Source: Epichloe hybrida (taxonomy: Eukaryota > Ascomycota > Sordariomycetes > Hypocreales > Clavicipitaceae). From it: a stretch of 64,000 nt of DNA. Location of the stretch: positions 1,674,001 through 1,738,000 of the forward strand of contig JAFEKR010000002.1 in the NCBI GenBank assembly GCA_019022495.1, given 5' to 3'. Of this stretch, positions 1 through 13,772 are shown piece by piece. A program made the translations under genes and the position numbers. Below the pieces are notes generated by a model, which ran no database searches, had not been told where the DNA came from, and saw nothing but the letters and a program-made list of their open reading frames with translations. Position 1 is the first letter of the stretch. Each line of letters opens with the position of its first letter.

Positions 1-1241
1 GAATTATACCTAATATAGGAGCTTCTAGTGAATTAATAGCTAGAATTAGATAAGTGTAAGCTTTACTAAGATTAATACTATTACTAAAGATTAAACTAAC
101 CCTAGAGAAAGAGATTTATTTTAGTGCTAGATTAGCGATTATAGGAGGATTAGTTAATATGCTAACGAAATTAGGTAATATCTCCTTTTACGTTATTAAA
201 ACACACATACCCTTCCTATTCTCTTTAGATAATATAGATAGATTACACATTAAGGTTAATAACCTTGTAAATATGTTAATCTAAGGTAATAAGATTATTC
301 CTATTATTAGGAAATAGGGATACCTTTAGTAGACTCTAGAAGCTAAAGAAATAGTAGCCTTTTATATATTAGAGATAGAAATTTATTAATTATATTGTTA
401 ATTTAGGTATTTATTAGTTTAATAGCTTATAAAGATACTATAATAAGCTAGTTATAATATTAAGACTAAAGCTATTAAATAATTAACTAAAATTTGCCAC
501 TATTACTAAATAAATAAAAAGGCTCTAGGTAGATTTAAGTTTATAATCAAAGATAATTACGAATTTAACTATAAGATTATTATTAATATTGTTTAGATTA
601 ATAGCTAACTAGTTCTTTACGTTATTAACTCTATAACTTTGTTTTAAGTAGCCTAATTCCTTAATCTAAATAAGCAGAAAGCCTATAATATTTAGAACGC
701 TTTACGTAAATACTAGATTAATACCTATCTAGGCCCTCTAGATTAGATTGTCCATAATGCTAGAAAGAACTTTACATTATTAGAATTTAAGCATTATATA
801 TAACTACTATTAATTAAGATTAATAAAGTTCTAGTTAAAGCTTATAATAGCGTTAGAAAGGTTAAATACTATTACAGACTGTTAAGACAAGGCTATATAA
901 TTATTATAGATTTAATAGGTTAAGACCTTATGCCTAAATAGTGCCTTTAAATAGCTATAAAAGCTATAAATAATTTAGTAGGCCTAAATAGCCTTATACT
1001 AACCCTTCTCATTTTTAGGGCGTATTTATAGATAACTAATAAGTTACCACTAAGTGTATCTATTATTTAATAAGCTAAAGTAATTTATAAATTTACTAAT
1101 AAAGTTTAATAACTTCTAGTAAAGTAATAGGTTTATAATACTTTATAAACCTATAATAGCCTAGATACCCTGCCTACGCACTAGCTTTTACTATAGTTAG
1201 AAGTATATATTTAGAGAGAAAAGGATAAATAGTATAGCCCT
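1..1241 (+). mobile_element. Copia-type retrotransposon E, integrase fragment (RIP-inactivated)
   Basis: Read through many stops, the plus strand follows fungal Ty1/Copia polyproteins. A gag-pre-integrase-like stretch lies near 200-330, and an integrase core near 530-1000 with the recognisable words NTYLGPLD and IVHNARKNF, matching a family pattern of D-TYLGPPD-IVHDAGKNF. The fragment starts outside the window. It ends in a segment reading KDK-YSPY, where Copia A is inserted. The frame resumes at 18972 with PYRLL once one copy of the 5-bp duplication gccct is removed, so this is the front part of the element at 18972-20775 and 46384-46862. It cannot code: stops occur every few tens of codons, almost all explainable by C-to-T or G-to-A change. 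Confidence 0.85.
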
Positions 1242-2057
1242 TATTGAAATGTAGGGAGCTAGTTGCCAGCTGGCAACAGCTGTACAGGTGCAGCTCTACG
1301 GTTAGGGACTAGTAGAACCACCACGTTGAAATATTTAACGTAACGCAACGGAAGGTTTCGGCAGTTATTAACTAATAGAATTTAATCTAGATGACTTTAT
1401 AATATCTTATATACTAATAGAATTGATTTTAGTGATGTTATACAGGCAATGCAGCTGTTAGATTAAGAGGCCTAGCTATCTAGCTAGATTGAAAAGATCT
1501 TCTTTCTCTTATATACCTACTAACTGTATTAGTAAATCCGGACTGCTAAAGAGGTCTTATAGGCTACTTTTTATTTTCCGCAAAATTTATTTATATGTAA
1601 AATCCAAAAAATCAACTTACCACTATACAAACTAGCAACCTATATGCACTAAATTTTAGTCTAAAAAATATTCCTGCATAAAATAAAAGCCCTGTCTTCT
1701 AGCTTTAATTTACTATATATAAGACTTTTATATAACCTCTAGTTAAAAAGAAAATCGCTGTTAAAGATAGCTATAGGGTAACCTGCTTACGTTACCCTAG
1801 CTTACCTAATTACTAGTAGCGCTGCGGTTATGGCTACGCTTATAGCCATAACGCAATTAAATAATTCATAATTAATAATTAATTTAGATTAGTTATTCAC
1901 ACGGTTAGTCATAGCTATTAATAGCTATAATATAGCTATTAATAGCTACCTTTGCAACCATTAATAGCTATAGTGTAGCTATTAGGCTTGCAATGTAAGC
2001 TAGTAATAGAAAGGTCCTTTAACTAGAAAGGGCTAAAAATAGGTCTTATTTTTAACA
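1242..2057 (-). repeat. Left (3') LTR of Copia A1
   Basis: Begins tattgaaatg (probably TGTTGAAATG before RIP) and ends tttttaaca, giving inverted TGTT/AACA ends. A second copy is at 26816-27624 and a partial third at 18692-18971. The 5-bp sequence gccct precedes it (1237-1241) and recurs just after 18971, the expected target duplication of the whole A insertion. A polypurine tract on the minus strand lies directly at its right edge, so this is the 3' LTR of a minus-strand element. It contains a perfect 16-bp palindrome at 1262-1277 and repeats of attaatagctat near 1915-1985 that the right-hand LTR lacks. Confidence 0.88.
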
Positions 2058-2065
2058 CCCCCTTT
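2058..2065 (-). other. Polypurine tract of Copia A1
   Basis: On the minus strand the sequence is AAAGGGGG, immediately followed by the LTR start TGTT. This is the usual site for plus-strand priming of an LTR retrotransposon and fixes the element's orientation. Copia A2 has a near-identical tract beside 27624. Confidence 0.8.
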
Positions 2066-5000
2066 ACAAAAGAATTACGTATAAGCTAATTAAAAGCGTA
2101 TAAAGTAATATAGGGTAAACAAGAACTTTTAGATAAAAACAGATAAAAGGGAAAAACAGGAAAAGATAAAAGACCCCCTTTTAAATTCCTAGCTATTATT
2201 AAATATAGCTCCCTTTTTAGCGTTGTTTTTAGTTCCCTATTAAAGGGATTTAGTTATTGGTTTTTAGTGATTTTTAAGCCCTAAGAGCTTAATAAAGGCC
2301 TGATGAAGAGGTCTAGATAGAGGCTTTGTTAGACTGTTTGCAGGCATTAACTTTATATATAGATATTTAATCTTAGCTAAACCCTCTAAAACCTATTACC
2401 TAATATAGTTAAACTTTAGTAAGGTATGCTTTGTATAGCTATGTAAGGCAGGGTTATAGGCAGTGGTTATAGCGCCTTAATTATCGTAATATATCTAGAT
2501 AGGGGGAGAAATAGGGGTTTTTAGCTCCTTAAATAAGCCTTAAAGCCACTATAGCTCCTAGAAAGTCTTGTAGATAGCGTTAGCTTTAGCTTCTAATGTT
2601 AATAGAGCTATTGTACTAGCTTTCTTTGATTTCTAGCTAATAGGTCCGCTAGCTAGCTTAAATAGATAAGCGTAGGTTAATTTAAAGGTCTTTTTATCCC
2701 CTATAAAATCACTATTACAATAACCTATTAGGCTTTTGCTAGCTATACCTTTAGGGTCTCCCCTATAAATTATAGCGAGGAATTTAGTCCCTAATAGGTA
2801 CCTAAGCAGGTTTTTAGCTGCTTTTAGGTGCTTTATATAGGGCCTAGCTAGTGCTATAGATAGCCACTAAAGTGTAAAGGCCACGTCTGGCCTTGTAAGT
2901 AACATTAGGTATATTATAGTCCCTATAATACACTAATAGAGCTTGATTTCGCTAGCTATTAAAAGCTTAGTAGTCTGCGTAGCTAAAACGCCTAGCTAAA
3001 GAGGTATGCTAATAAGCTTACTATCTAGCATATTAAATTGATTTAAAGCCTCTAAGATATACTAAGATTAATAAATTTTCAGGACCCTATTAGGTCTATC
3101 TTATACAATTTAAACCCCTAAGAAGAATTTAGCTAGCCCCCTATCTTCTATTAGATAGACTTTATGAAGTTCCTTTTTAAGTCTTTAGATATAACATAAA
3201 TCCGGTCTAATTAGAAGACAATCATTCACATACGTGATAATAAAGGTTTTAGTGGAGGAATTATAGAATATAGCTAGGTTAGAAATTAGAGGGCTAAATC
3301 CTAGGGACTTTAGCACTACAATTAGTGCTTATTACCACTCCCTTAAGCTCTATTTTAGGCTATATAAAGACTTCTATAATAAAATTACTTAATCTTTAGA
3401 AGGTTTATAGCCAAAACTTTTAGCTAATTTAGCTAATTTAGGATTTGCTTTAAGGAATTCAATAAATCCGTCTAGAATAACTATATAAATCTGTTGTTAT
3501 AGCTTACTATTAAGAAAAGCTCCTATAAAATCGACCTGTTTGATTTCCTAGTTATTCTAAGCCGCTAGGGCTAGTAAAATCCTCTAGCTAGGGGGAATGC
3601 TTGTAGCTATAAAGGTCTCTAGATAATCTAGACCTTTGATTTGCATAAATCCCTTAGCAATAAGTTAGGCCTTGTATTTTAAAGGATTATTTTCTTTATC
3701 CTTTTTAAGCTTATAAACAAGCTTATTCTTTAGTACTTTTTAGCCCTTAAGTACTTAGTCTTTCCCTATAAATTTAAAAGTACTAGCCTTTAGAAGCTGT
3801 TTGTATTCCTTATACGTAGCTTCTATCTATTTATCCCTTTTAGGGCTAGATATAGCTTGCTTCTAGGTCTTAGGTTTAGGGCTATTATTGTTTTCTTTTA
3901 GCTTCTCCTATACCTTTAAGCAGATTTCTTTTATGAAATCTAGAGAAAAAGGGGAAGTAATATCAACATCCATGGGGTCAATATTAGGGTCAAAGTCGGT
4001 AATTTTGTTAAAATTAAGGTCCGGAGTCGAAATCTGATTTCCTAGTAAAGTTACGGGCGTGGCCTCCTCTGAGGCCTCTAGAATTAGTTCCTTAGGGGGT
4101 TGTACAGGCCCTATAGGGTGTTTTTCTTAACCTATAGGGGGACCTCCTATGTTGTCTATAGGGTAATCCTTTAAACCTTGATTTAGATCTTGATCTTCTA
4201 AATTATTTTCCCCCTCTAAAGGGTTATCCCCTATAGAAAGCCTAGGTAATCCTTTAGAGACAGGACCTATAGGCTCTATAATCTTCATAAAGCTAGTCTT
4301 TGTAACTAGCCTTTTAGAGGGGATATACACTAGGTAGGTATTAGAACCTAGTGTAGCTAATAACCTTCTAGGCACAGTCCTAGCTACTAACTTCTAGGCT
4401 TTAGGTCGTTTTTCCAGGGGGATTAGAATCTCACAGTGAGATCCTATAGCTCTAATACTGCTAATATTAGTTATACAGGGCTAATTTAGCTCCCTAGCTA
4501 GCAGTTATTTAGGGCTTTTATCCTTAGTAGTATTAGCAGTTATATTAACTAGGTTAATAACTACAGGTAATACAAAACACTATAGATATAAAGGTAATTT
4601 TGCTCACTAGATAGTAGCCCTTAATTAATCTAGAATAGTACAAATAGAACGCTCTGCTAATCCATTTTGCTTATGGATATAGGGACTAGAAGTTGTAAAT
4701 TTAATTCCCTTAGAATTTAACCAGGTTTAACAACTAGAATCGATTTCTTAGCCCCTATTAAAGTGAAGGTACCTAGGATATTAACCTAGTTGATTTTTAA
4801 GCCCTCTAAAGAAGCCCTTAATAGCCCTATAAACAGTTAGGCCTTCCTTATTAGGTAATAAGAACACCCACTTATATCTAGTTTTTTGATTAACTAGAAA
4901 TAAGCAAATTAACTATTTATTGTATAGTATAGGGCTAATTTTTAGCGTATCCCCCTCTATTTAATCTAGAGCTCTAGGGGGGTTAGGGATAGCTAATTTC

Positions 5001-5801
5001 CTAGGTCTTCTAACTGCCTTAGATTAATCACAAGCTATACATTTAAAATCTTTATCCTTAATTTTAGAAAAATCAGGGATTCCTTTAGTTATAAGGCTTG
5101 TTTTCTTTAGCAAAGGAAGCCCTAGGTGCCCTAATTATACATGCCATAGGCTAGCTAGTTCTAGTAACTTTTGATATTAAAGGTCTTTAGGGCCTGAATT
5201 AGGGTCTAGATTTAGGTCTAGATTAAGGCCCTCTCCGTTAGTCCCTTGCTAGGCCCCTTGAGAACCACAGGCCTCTTAGGGAGGTATTAGGGACCTTTTT
5301 CCTCCACTAAGGCCCTCTAACACCCCTAAATCTATATCTTTAGATTTATAAGGGACCTAACCTAGGGCTATAGGCGTTAGAGAAGGGACTAAATCCCCTA
5401 AATCATCCCGTATGACTTCTTCAATATTATTATCATTTTCGTCGATTTTAGCGATTTCGTCTAAATTAGAAGCCTAATCCGGCTTTTTAGAGGGAATTTG
5501 AACCTCTATAGGGTAGCTAATCGGATAGCTATGACCCCTAAAGCTAGCATAGGTAAAAGGTCAGATATAATAAGATTTTTTACAGGGCCCTTTATGTAAC
5601 GTTAGTGTAGATTGGGTTTTAACGTAAAAGAAAAAACCATGTTTTTCTATATCTAGGGTAGCAATATAAGACCTATCTTTAAGATAAAGATGGTTTTTTA
5701 TAAAGCAACCTCTACATATATAGTGAATAAGGCCACTAACTATATTAACATTAAGCTAAGGAAAATATAGAGCGTCCTTTAGCACTAAGGTCCTATATTT
5801 A
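2066..5801 (-). mobile_element. Copia A1 pol remnant (protease to RNase H), RIP-inactivated
   Basis: On the minus strand, reading right to left, one sees the end of the protease region (about 5800-5640), a gag-pre-integrase segment (about 5170-5025), an integrase core (about 5000-4600, with words such as YKWVFLLPNKE), reverse transcriptase (about 3950-3100, with a catalytic-like YVNDCLL where YVDD is usual) and RNase H (about 3000-2280, ending near LTKPLSRPL). This is Ty1/Copia order. Stops interrupt every domain. The 5' part is cut off at 5802 by Gypsy B1. A homologous gag/protease piece lies at 58794-59483, and a second copy, deleted for RNase H, at 27625-30243. Confidence 0.88.
4127..4375 (-). 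pseudogene. Longest surviving open stretch of Copia A1 pol (82 codons)
   Basis: An open run lying between the integrase and reverse-transcriptase readings of Copia A1, in the variable linker typical of Copia polyproteins. It is rich in Pro, Gly, Asn and Asp and shows no domain. The same segment in A2 (about 28790-29035) is recognisable but changed by C/T and G/A differences. It is a chance survivor of RIP inside a dead element, not a host gene; its ATG has no special status. Confidence 0.75.
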
Positions 5802-6071
5802 TGTTAGGAGCGCAGAGGTCAAAGATAGGATGTTTATCGAAGCGGGTCTTCAGAGAACCTTTAGGCCATGCGGATAACAAAGAGGCTAGCTAGCTACAAG
5901 ATAGCTATATACTTATAAAGCAAGGTATTTATTAAAGACTATATATATTATTAGTGCTAGGTTAGAGATTAAAACCTTTACACACCTGCCTCTAGCTAGT
6001 ATCTATCTAGTAGGAACTATAATAGTCTTAGCTATTACTTTATTCTTAACCTTTTAGTATAAGCTATAATA
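5802..6071 (+). repeat. 5' LTR of Gypsy B1
   Basis: A 270-bp repeat starting TGTTAGGAGCGCAGAGG. By comparison with sister copies (13402-13666, 13773-14043 and, inverted, 47333-47592 and 54669-54938) the original end was AAGCCGTGACA; here it reads aagctataata after RIP. It is inserted in Copia A1, which is broken at this point. Confidence 0.87.
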
Positions 6072-9000
6072 AATTAATCTCTCTTAACCTTTTTAAGGAT
6101 ATAAACTATTAGCTAGATTATTATATAGCTAATACTCTAAAGATTTATTAGAAATACACTAGTACCTTATAATAATAAAGCTATAGATAATTAGGAAGAT
6201 AAAGAACCCTTATAATCTAGAACTATAGATAATAGGGTATAATAAACGCCACTTAATCCTAATTTAAGTAAAGGTATAGATAATATAACTAAAGAAAAAA
6301 GGGCATTATAGTAATGCTATAAGGTTATATAATCTAAGCTATATTGCCTTTAGAGAAGATAAGAGGTCTTATAGATAAAGGTGTAAATTAGAGAGCTTAA
6401 GGTAAATCTAGGATTAGCTAGATCTTAAACTAGACTTATAATTACCCCTTAAACATTAGCTATAATTTTACTTATAGTCTATAGTAATATAGTAGTAATT
6501 ATATAGTAACGTAGTCTTATTAAAATATAAATAAAAATGCCTATATATAAAGGGGAAATATATAAAAGCCTATAAAATTTCTTAGTAAACTTAGATATAC
6601 TATTTAAATTAGACTACTATACCTTTAAGGATAATATAACTAAGGTAGCGTATATAGGCAGCTACTTAGCTAGTAATATAAAGCAATAGTAAATGCGTTA
6701 TATAGCTATAAATAGGTATATAAATTATTTATTAATTACCTAGGTAAATTTCCTAGAATAGTTAAAAACTAGAATAATAGATATAAGTATAAGACACTTA
6801 GAAGTAATAAGGTTACTACTAAATCTTAGGTAAAAAAACTACTAATTATTTTAATCCTTTATATAAGCCTAGGATAAGGTAAAAGCTAAGTTACCTAAAG
6901 AAATCCCTATATATCTAAGAATTATAATCTTTTTAAATAGCTTAAATAACACTATAAAGAAGTAAATAAATAGTTAAGAGATTTTAATAACCTAGAGCTA
7001 ACTATAAGGCTAGGGTAAGAAAGCAGAGGTTATAATAAGTTTAGGCTAAAATAATAAAAAAGGTTAGGACTTTAAAAGAAAAAGATAATGCTCTTATTTT
7101 ATATTACTTATAAATAAGGTGTAGTAATAAAGTAAAGACTAAGGGAGAAGATTATCCCTAGTATACTATAAATATAAAAAGCCTAGGCATACTATACTAA
7201 CTTATTAGGCACTAGATTATTTTACCTATAAAAGTACTAAATATATAACTAAGAAGTATAAGGAAAGTAATAATAAAGCTATGTTTTCTAATATAATACT
7301 AGTTTAATTAGTATAGACTTAGGAATATAATCTTACTATAGAATACCCTATAGATAATAGAATAAGAATATAGGTATCTTTATAATAAGATAACTAGTAG
7401 TTAGCTATATAAGCGCTATTTAATATAAGCATATAGTCTTTAATAATTTATCTAAAATTATTATTAAAAAAGGATTAGAAGAATATAATCTAATTAAATA
7501 GAATATTAGAGAGTGTAAGCAAAAAAGTAATTTTATATTAAGGAATTCTAAAAAAATTAGTTAAGATAAAAGATAGTATAGGATTTATAAAGGTTTACTA
7601 AGTTAGTTACTTTATTACTAATATAAGTAAAGGGATATTTCTAGGTATAGACTAGATTAAAGAGTATTTACTTATAATTATATATTAGGAGTATAAATAC
7701 TAGAGATATCTAGTAATAATAGAATATCTCTCCTTTACTTATAGTAAGTAGTAAGTATATAAAGAGAAAAAAATAGTAGTAATTACTTTATTATTAGGAG
7801 TAATAAAGATTAAGCTAAGTATTCTAGAAAATAAAAATTAAAAAGGAAAAGGAGAAGGCTAATTAAAAAACCTAGTAGTAATAGATATATAAATAAATAG
7901 TAAAGTAACTATATAAATCCTTAAGTATAGTTATTTATAGTAAAAAAGCAAAGGTATTATAGTTATACTAATTTTAGAAAACATAAGTAATAAAGAAGCT
8001 ATATTAAATTAGGATAAAAGTACTAAGCGCCCTATACTAGTAATCCTAAAAGAATATAAGGAGTTTATAGATATTTTTTCTAAAGAGTTAGTAAGTAAGC
8101 TTCCTAAACTAAGAGGTTATACTTATGTAATTAAATTAGAAGAAGGGAAAACACTACCTTAGAGGCCTATATATAATTTAGCTAAAAAGAAGCTAGAGAT
8201 TCTTAGAGAGTACCTTATAAGTATATAGCTTAAAGGGTAAATTAGAAAATTAGTTAGCCTAGCTAAAGCCCTAATTTTATTTATTCTAAAGAAAGGAGGG
8301 AAATTAAGGCTTTATATAAATTATAAGGGCTTAAATAAGATTATAATTAAGAATAAGGCCCCTTTACCCCTTATTCCTAAAATTCTTAATTAATTAGTAA
8401 GTATAGTTATTTTTATAGTCCTAGATTTAAAAGATATGTATTACTAGCTATATATTTACTTAGGTAATAAGTGGAAAATAGCGTTCTATTATTAATATAG
8501 CTACTTTAAATATCTAGTAATACTATTTAGACTAGTTAATACACTAGTGACTTTTTAGGAGTATATTAATAATACTCTTAAAGGACTTATTAATAAGACC
8601 TATATTATTTATTTAGATAATATACTAATATATAGTAGTAAGGTTAAAGATTATATAGAGTATATTAAATAAGTTTTATATAGGTTTAAAGAGGTAAGTC
8701 TTTTTATTAACCTTAAGAAGTGTTAATTTTTAGTTAAGGAAGTTAAATTTTTAGGCTTTAAGATATTAGAGAAAGGTATTATAATAGACTTAGTAAGAGT
8801 TAAAGTAATTATAACCTAGCTAATACTACATAGTGTTTTTAATATTTAGTTATTTCTTAGTTTTACTAGATTTTACTACTATTTTATTAAATAGTATAGT
8901 AAAGTTATTATTTTATTAATAGATTACCTTAGAGGGAATTAACTAGTAATGTTTAAACTAGAACCCTATAAGCTAGTAGTGTTTAAAGAGCTTTAATAAA

Positions 9001-12000
9001 GATTTTAGGAAGCACTAATTTTAGTGCATTTTAACTCACTTATATATCTTAGGGTAAAGATAAATATATCTAGATATGTAATTAGGGCTATACTTATAAT
9101 ATTAGTGCTAAGTCACTAGCACTTAGTTATATTTATATTAAGGAAAATAACTAATACTAAATTACAATATTTAATACCTAATAGCAAATTATTAGCTATC
9201 TAAGAGGCTTTTCATATATAGAGACACTATCTTGCTTATTTAGCTTATATAATTAAAGTTATTATAGATTATTTAAACTATAAGTACCTTACTATAAAGC
9301 CTAAGCTTACTAGTAAGTAAGTAACTATACTTAATAAGCTTTATCCTTTTAACTTTAAGATTATATATTATATAGGGAAATTAAATCTTACTAACTTACT
9401 TTTAAGAAAACTAGATTTTATAAGTAAGGTAAGGAAAGAGAAAGTAATAACTATATAACTTCTTACCTTTTTATTTAAATTTATAAATACTAAGAGATAG
9501 GAATACTATAGCAATATTATTAATGCTATAGGCTCTATAAAAACATTACTTAATATAAGTAATAGTTAGTTATAATAACACTATAATAATACTACTAATA
9601 TCTAGGGTTTTAAAAAATTATAACTTAACTATATTCCTAAAGAACCTAATAATCTAAATAATCTTAGAAGAGTTATATTAGTAAGGTTATTTAAACTTTT
9701 TATACTTCTATTAATAAGTAATAAGCTAGCTATAGTAATACTATTAGTACCTAGTATATATATTATTTATTGCTTAATTATTTTAATTTTCCTATTAAAC
9801 TAGCTATTACTAATAGGGATAGACTAGCATAGGTTATTACTAGTAAGTAGCAAGAGCGCCCCTTAAAAACATTACTTATTTATATCCTTATAAGACTAAA
9901 AGCATTTATTAAACTAATTACTTATAAAGATATTATAGCTAGGATTTAATTTATTTAGAGAACCTCTTCTAAGTTTAACTTTAACTTTCTAGAAAAGAGC
10001 TTAAAATTAAAACCCCTAATTTAAGTCTTATTATATAAAGCATAGTAAGGCAATAACTTTACTATAGCTTAATTAAAGTTACTTAAAAGTAGTAATTTAG
10101 CTATATCCTAGATATAGTTAATTAGACTCTTTAAGCTATTAATGTTTAAGAATTATATTTTTATTTCTCTAGGTATAAGGAAAGAAATTCTATTACTAAC
10201 TTATAATAACCTTACTACTAGGCACTAAGGAGTAAGCAAAACTCTTTATTAGATTATAAACTAATATTATTAGCTAATAATAAAGAAAGATATAAAGGTA
10301 TATATTAGCACTTATATAAATTATTAGACTTTAAAACTAAGGCATTATAAACTATATAGTAAGCTAGCTATATTACTAGTGCTTAATTGCCCTTTTTAAG
10401 AATTATTAATGGATTTTATTACTAGACTTTTACTAGTAAAAGATTTAAATTAAACCTATAATATAATTTTAGTTATTATTAACTATTTTATAAAATATAG
10501 TATTTATATCCCTATTTTAATATAACTAACTAGTAATAGGCTAGTAACTATATTCTTAGAATATGTTTTTAGAGACTATAAAGCCTTAGAAAGTATTATA
10601 ATAGACTAAGGTTCTATATTTACTAGTGGTTTTTAGATAACTTTTTATTATTTTCTTATAATAAAGTAGCTACTTAGCACTGCTTTTTACCCCTAGATAA
10701 ATAATTAAATAGAATATTTAAACTAGGTCTTAGAATATTATTTAAGGGCTTTTACTTATACTAAATAAACTAATTAGGTAAATAACCTATTAATAGCGTA
10801 ATTTATATATAATATAAGCAATTACTTAATATATAGCTATACACTAGTAAAGGCATTATAAGGTTATAATCCTAGAGATCTATAGTAAGTAATAGTAAAT
10901 ATCCCTTTAGTAAATAATTAAGCTAAAAGTAAGATTTTAGCACTAAAAAAGAAGTATACTATAATTAAGTAGCTTTTAAGTAACTTATAGACTTAGTATA
11001 AAAAATATTATAACTAGAAGAGAATTCTAATAAGGTTTAAAGTTAAAGACTATGTTTTATTATTAATAAAAAATATTAACCTAAGATACCCTAGTAAGAA
11101 GCTAGCTATAAAGTATCTAGGCCCCTATAAAATTAAAAAGGTAATTAGAAGTTATAGATTAGTATATTAATTAAAATTACTACCTAGGACTTAATTATAT
11201 AATATATTTAATATTACTAGTCTTAAACCTTTTAAAGGGGACCTAATTAATATAAAAAATACGCTTTTACTATAAGATACTATTAAAGATAATAAATAAG
11301 AGTTTAAAGTTAAGAGAATTATTTTATATTACTATAATAGAAGGTATTATAAATATCTAGTTAAATAGAAGGGCTATAATACTTTAGAGAATTCTTAGGT
11401 ATTAAAAAGGGATTTTATTACTAGAGAAATGATTAATAACTATAAGTAATAGCTAAGTAATAAAGTTAATATAAGGTAGTTATATTTTATTACTTAATAT
11501 ACTAAAGATATTAGAAAATAAAGTTAATTTACTTAGATAACTTAAATAATCTATTATATAGCTACTAAGTACTTATCTCTTTATAATAGAGTTAGCCCTT
11601 AAGACTACTAGTCCCTTATTATTATTAGTAACTATAAAAGCTATAGAGAAAAAGGCCTTAGGAGTATCTTTATTATTAAAATCCCTCTCTTTATATATAT
11701 AGACCTAAAGTATACTAAGGAGCTTAATAGGACTAATATATTTAGGTAAATTAATAGTATTTAGTATAAACTACTAGTAAGTTAGTTAAGTATTAGCTAT
11801 ATATATTAAGAAAGCTTACCTTTAGGATATTTTAGGCTATAAAGCAAAGAGAGTTTAAAATATTAATCTAAGTCTTTAGATTTATAGTGTTACTTAGTAA
11901 TGCTATTATAGTATATTTATTATATTTTACCTTATAAGTAATATTAGTAAATATTTAAGTATAGTAAATATAATTATACTTATTAGAATTTTTATAAACT

Positions 12001-13401
12001 AGGATAGTATTCTATAGCTTTTTCTTTACTTTTATAATAAGCTAGTAGTAAGTTAATAGTAATCTAGTATCTAGAAAATAGGATTATACTTACTTTATTT
12101 TAATAGTAATAGTTATCTTTAGAAGTAGCTTTAATAAGTTTAAATAGCTTATTATAAAGCTATATAATTTAAGCTAAAGTCTAGTAATATATTAGTAATA
12201 ACTAGGTAAATTCTAGTTAAGAGAGATATACTATAATATAGTTTTTATTATTTTAGAAGTAATAAGTATATTTTATTAAATAGCCTATTAAATATTAGCT
12301 ATAAAGAAGTAATAAGTAAGTAAAGAAGTTATACTTAAAGATTTATTATATTTAGCTAGGAAGGTTTTTTTATTAATAAGGTATTCTAGAATCTTATAGG
12401 TATTATTTTTTAGGAGGATATTTTATATTATTACTTACTAATAATAGCGTATATATAGAATTTTCTTTAAAGTTATTTTACTAGTAGTAAGTTAGTAATA
12501 GAGATACTATAAGAATATAATAAACTTATAATAAGATTTTAAAAGAAGTTTACTTTAAAGTAAACTTCCTAGGAGACTTTATAGGAGATTTCTTAGTTAA
12601 TAGATTTTCTTAAGGTATTAATAAAGGTAAAGTTTAAGTATAAGACTTAGATATAGTAAACTAGCTATAAGTTAGCTATAATAAACTAGATAAGGAAGTT
12701 ATACTAATAAGAGTATAAACTTATAAGCTAGATAAGGGTAAGAAACTAAGATAAATAAGGATAAATAATAATAATAATTAGGGACTAAAAGAGGTTAGTA
12801 ATTACTAAGTAATAGTAATAAAAGAGCTATTACTTAGCTAGTAAGGGTAACTTATAAGGTTAAGGGATATTATAAAAGAAAGAAAAAGTGTAAAAGAGAG
12901 GAAAAATTAGTCTCTTTTATATTAACCCTAGACCCCTTAAGTAATTTAATATACTATATATAGGTAATTTACAAATTATAATAATAACTATTAGCATTAC
13001 TAAATATATATATGCCTAATAGCTATAAGCTTATAGTAACTATAATATAAGCCTTCTAGTTAGACTATTTAAAACCCTAGTATTAAGTACCTTATTTATT
13101 TAACTAATTATAAAAATTAATATAGGTTATCTATATTATTTTTTCTAGCTATATAATAAGTAATAACATTTATTTTACTATAGTAAAGCTATATATAAGC
13201 TACTATTAGAATATTACTAACTATAATAAGGGGTTATTTTTAATTAGTAGTATTATTATTATTATTTCTTTTTATTTACTTACGTGTCTAGATATAAGGT
13301 ACCTTATCTTATTTTCCTTATAAAGCTTTAATATAGTAACTATACCTTAAGTAAGTAGCTTATTTTATAATTAAGGTTAATTATATATAAGGGAGGTATT
13401 A
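6072..13401 (+). mobile_element. Gypsy B1 internal region (chromovirus), RIP-inactivated
   Basis: Plus-strand translation through stops gives Ty3/Gypsy order: a gag-like region from about 6.1 kb, reverse transcriptase about 8080-8780 (words such as KLRLYINYKGLNKI and IIYLDNILIYS, the latter matching the catalytic YxDD block), RNase H about 8950-9330, integrase about 10190-11100, and a C-terminal chromodomain about 11300-11450 (KYLVK-KGY followed by NS-VLKRDF). A purine tract, aagggaggtatta, precedes the 3' LTR at 13402. Stops are dense, so no protein is made. Integrases with a chromodomain are known in fungal chromoviruses to steer insertion to heterochromatin. A second copy on the other strand is 47593-54668. 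Confidence 0.88.
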
Positions 13402-13666
13402 TATTAGAAGTATAGAGATTAAAGATATTTATTAAAGTAAGTCTTTAAAGAACCTTTAAGCTATATAAATAATAAAAAGGCTAGCTAGCTATAAGATAGC
13501 TATATACTTATAAAGTAAGGTATTTATTAAAGACTATGTATAGTATTAGTGCTAGGTTAGAGATTAAAACCTTTATATACCTACCTCTAGCTAGTATCTA
13601 TCTAGTAGTAACTGTCATAGTCTTAGCTATTACTTCGTTTATAACCTTTTAGTGCAAGCCGTGACA
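13402..13666 (+). repeat. 3' LTR of Gypsy B1 (first of two)
   Basis: Starts tattagaag (TGTTAGGAG before RIP) directly after the purine tract and ends in the well-preserved AAGCCGTGACA. It is followed not by host sequence but by a second copy of the last 106 bp of the internal region and another LTR. Confidence 0.85.
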
Positions 13667-13772
13667 TAAGGTACCTTATCTTATTTTCTTAATAAGCTTT
13701 AATATAGTAACTATACCTTAAGTAAGTAACTTATTTTATAATTAAGGTTAATTATATATAAGGAAGGTATTA
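13667..13772 (+). repeat. Duplicated 106-bp internal tail of Gypsy B
   Basis: Matches the segment just upstream of the first 3' LTR (about 13295-13401), from taaggtaccttatct to the purine tract aaggaaggtatta. It sits between two LTRs. It is therefore the stub of a second tandem element whose internal region has been almost wholly lost. Confidence 0.8.

Noticed and set aside
4127..4375. 82-codon open frame as a small host gene
   Set aside because: It lies between the integrase and reverse-transcriptase readings of Copia A1, and the same region is recognisable in A2.
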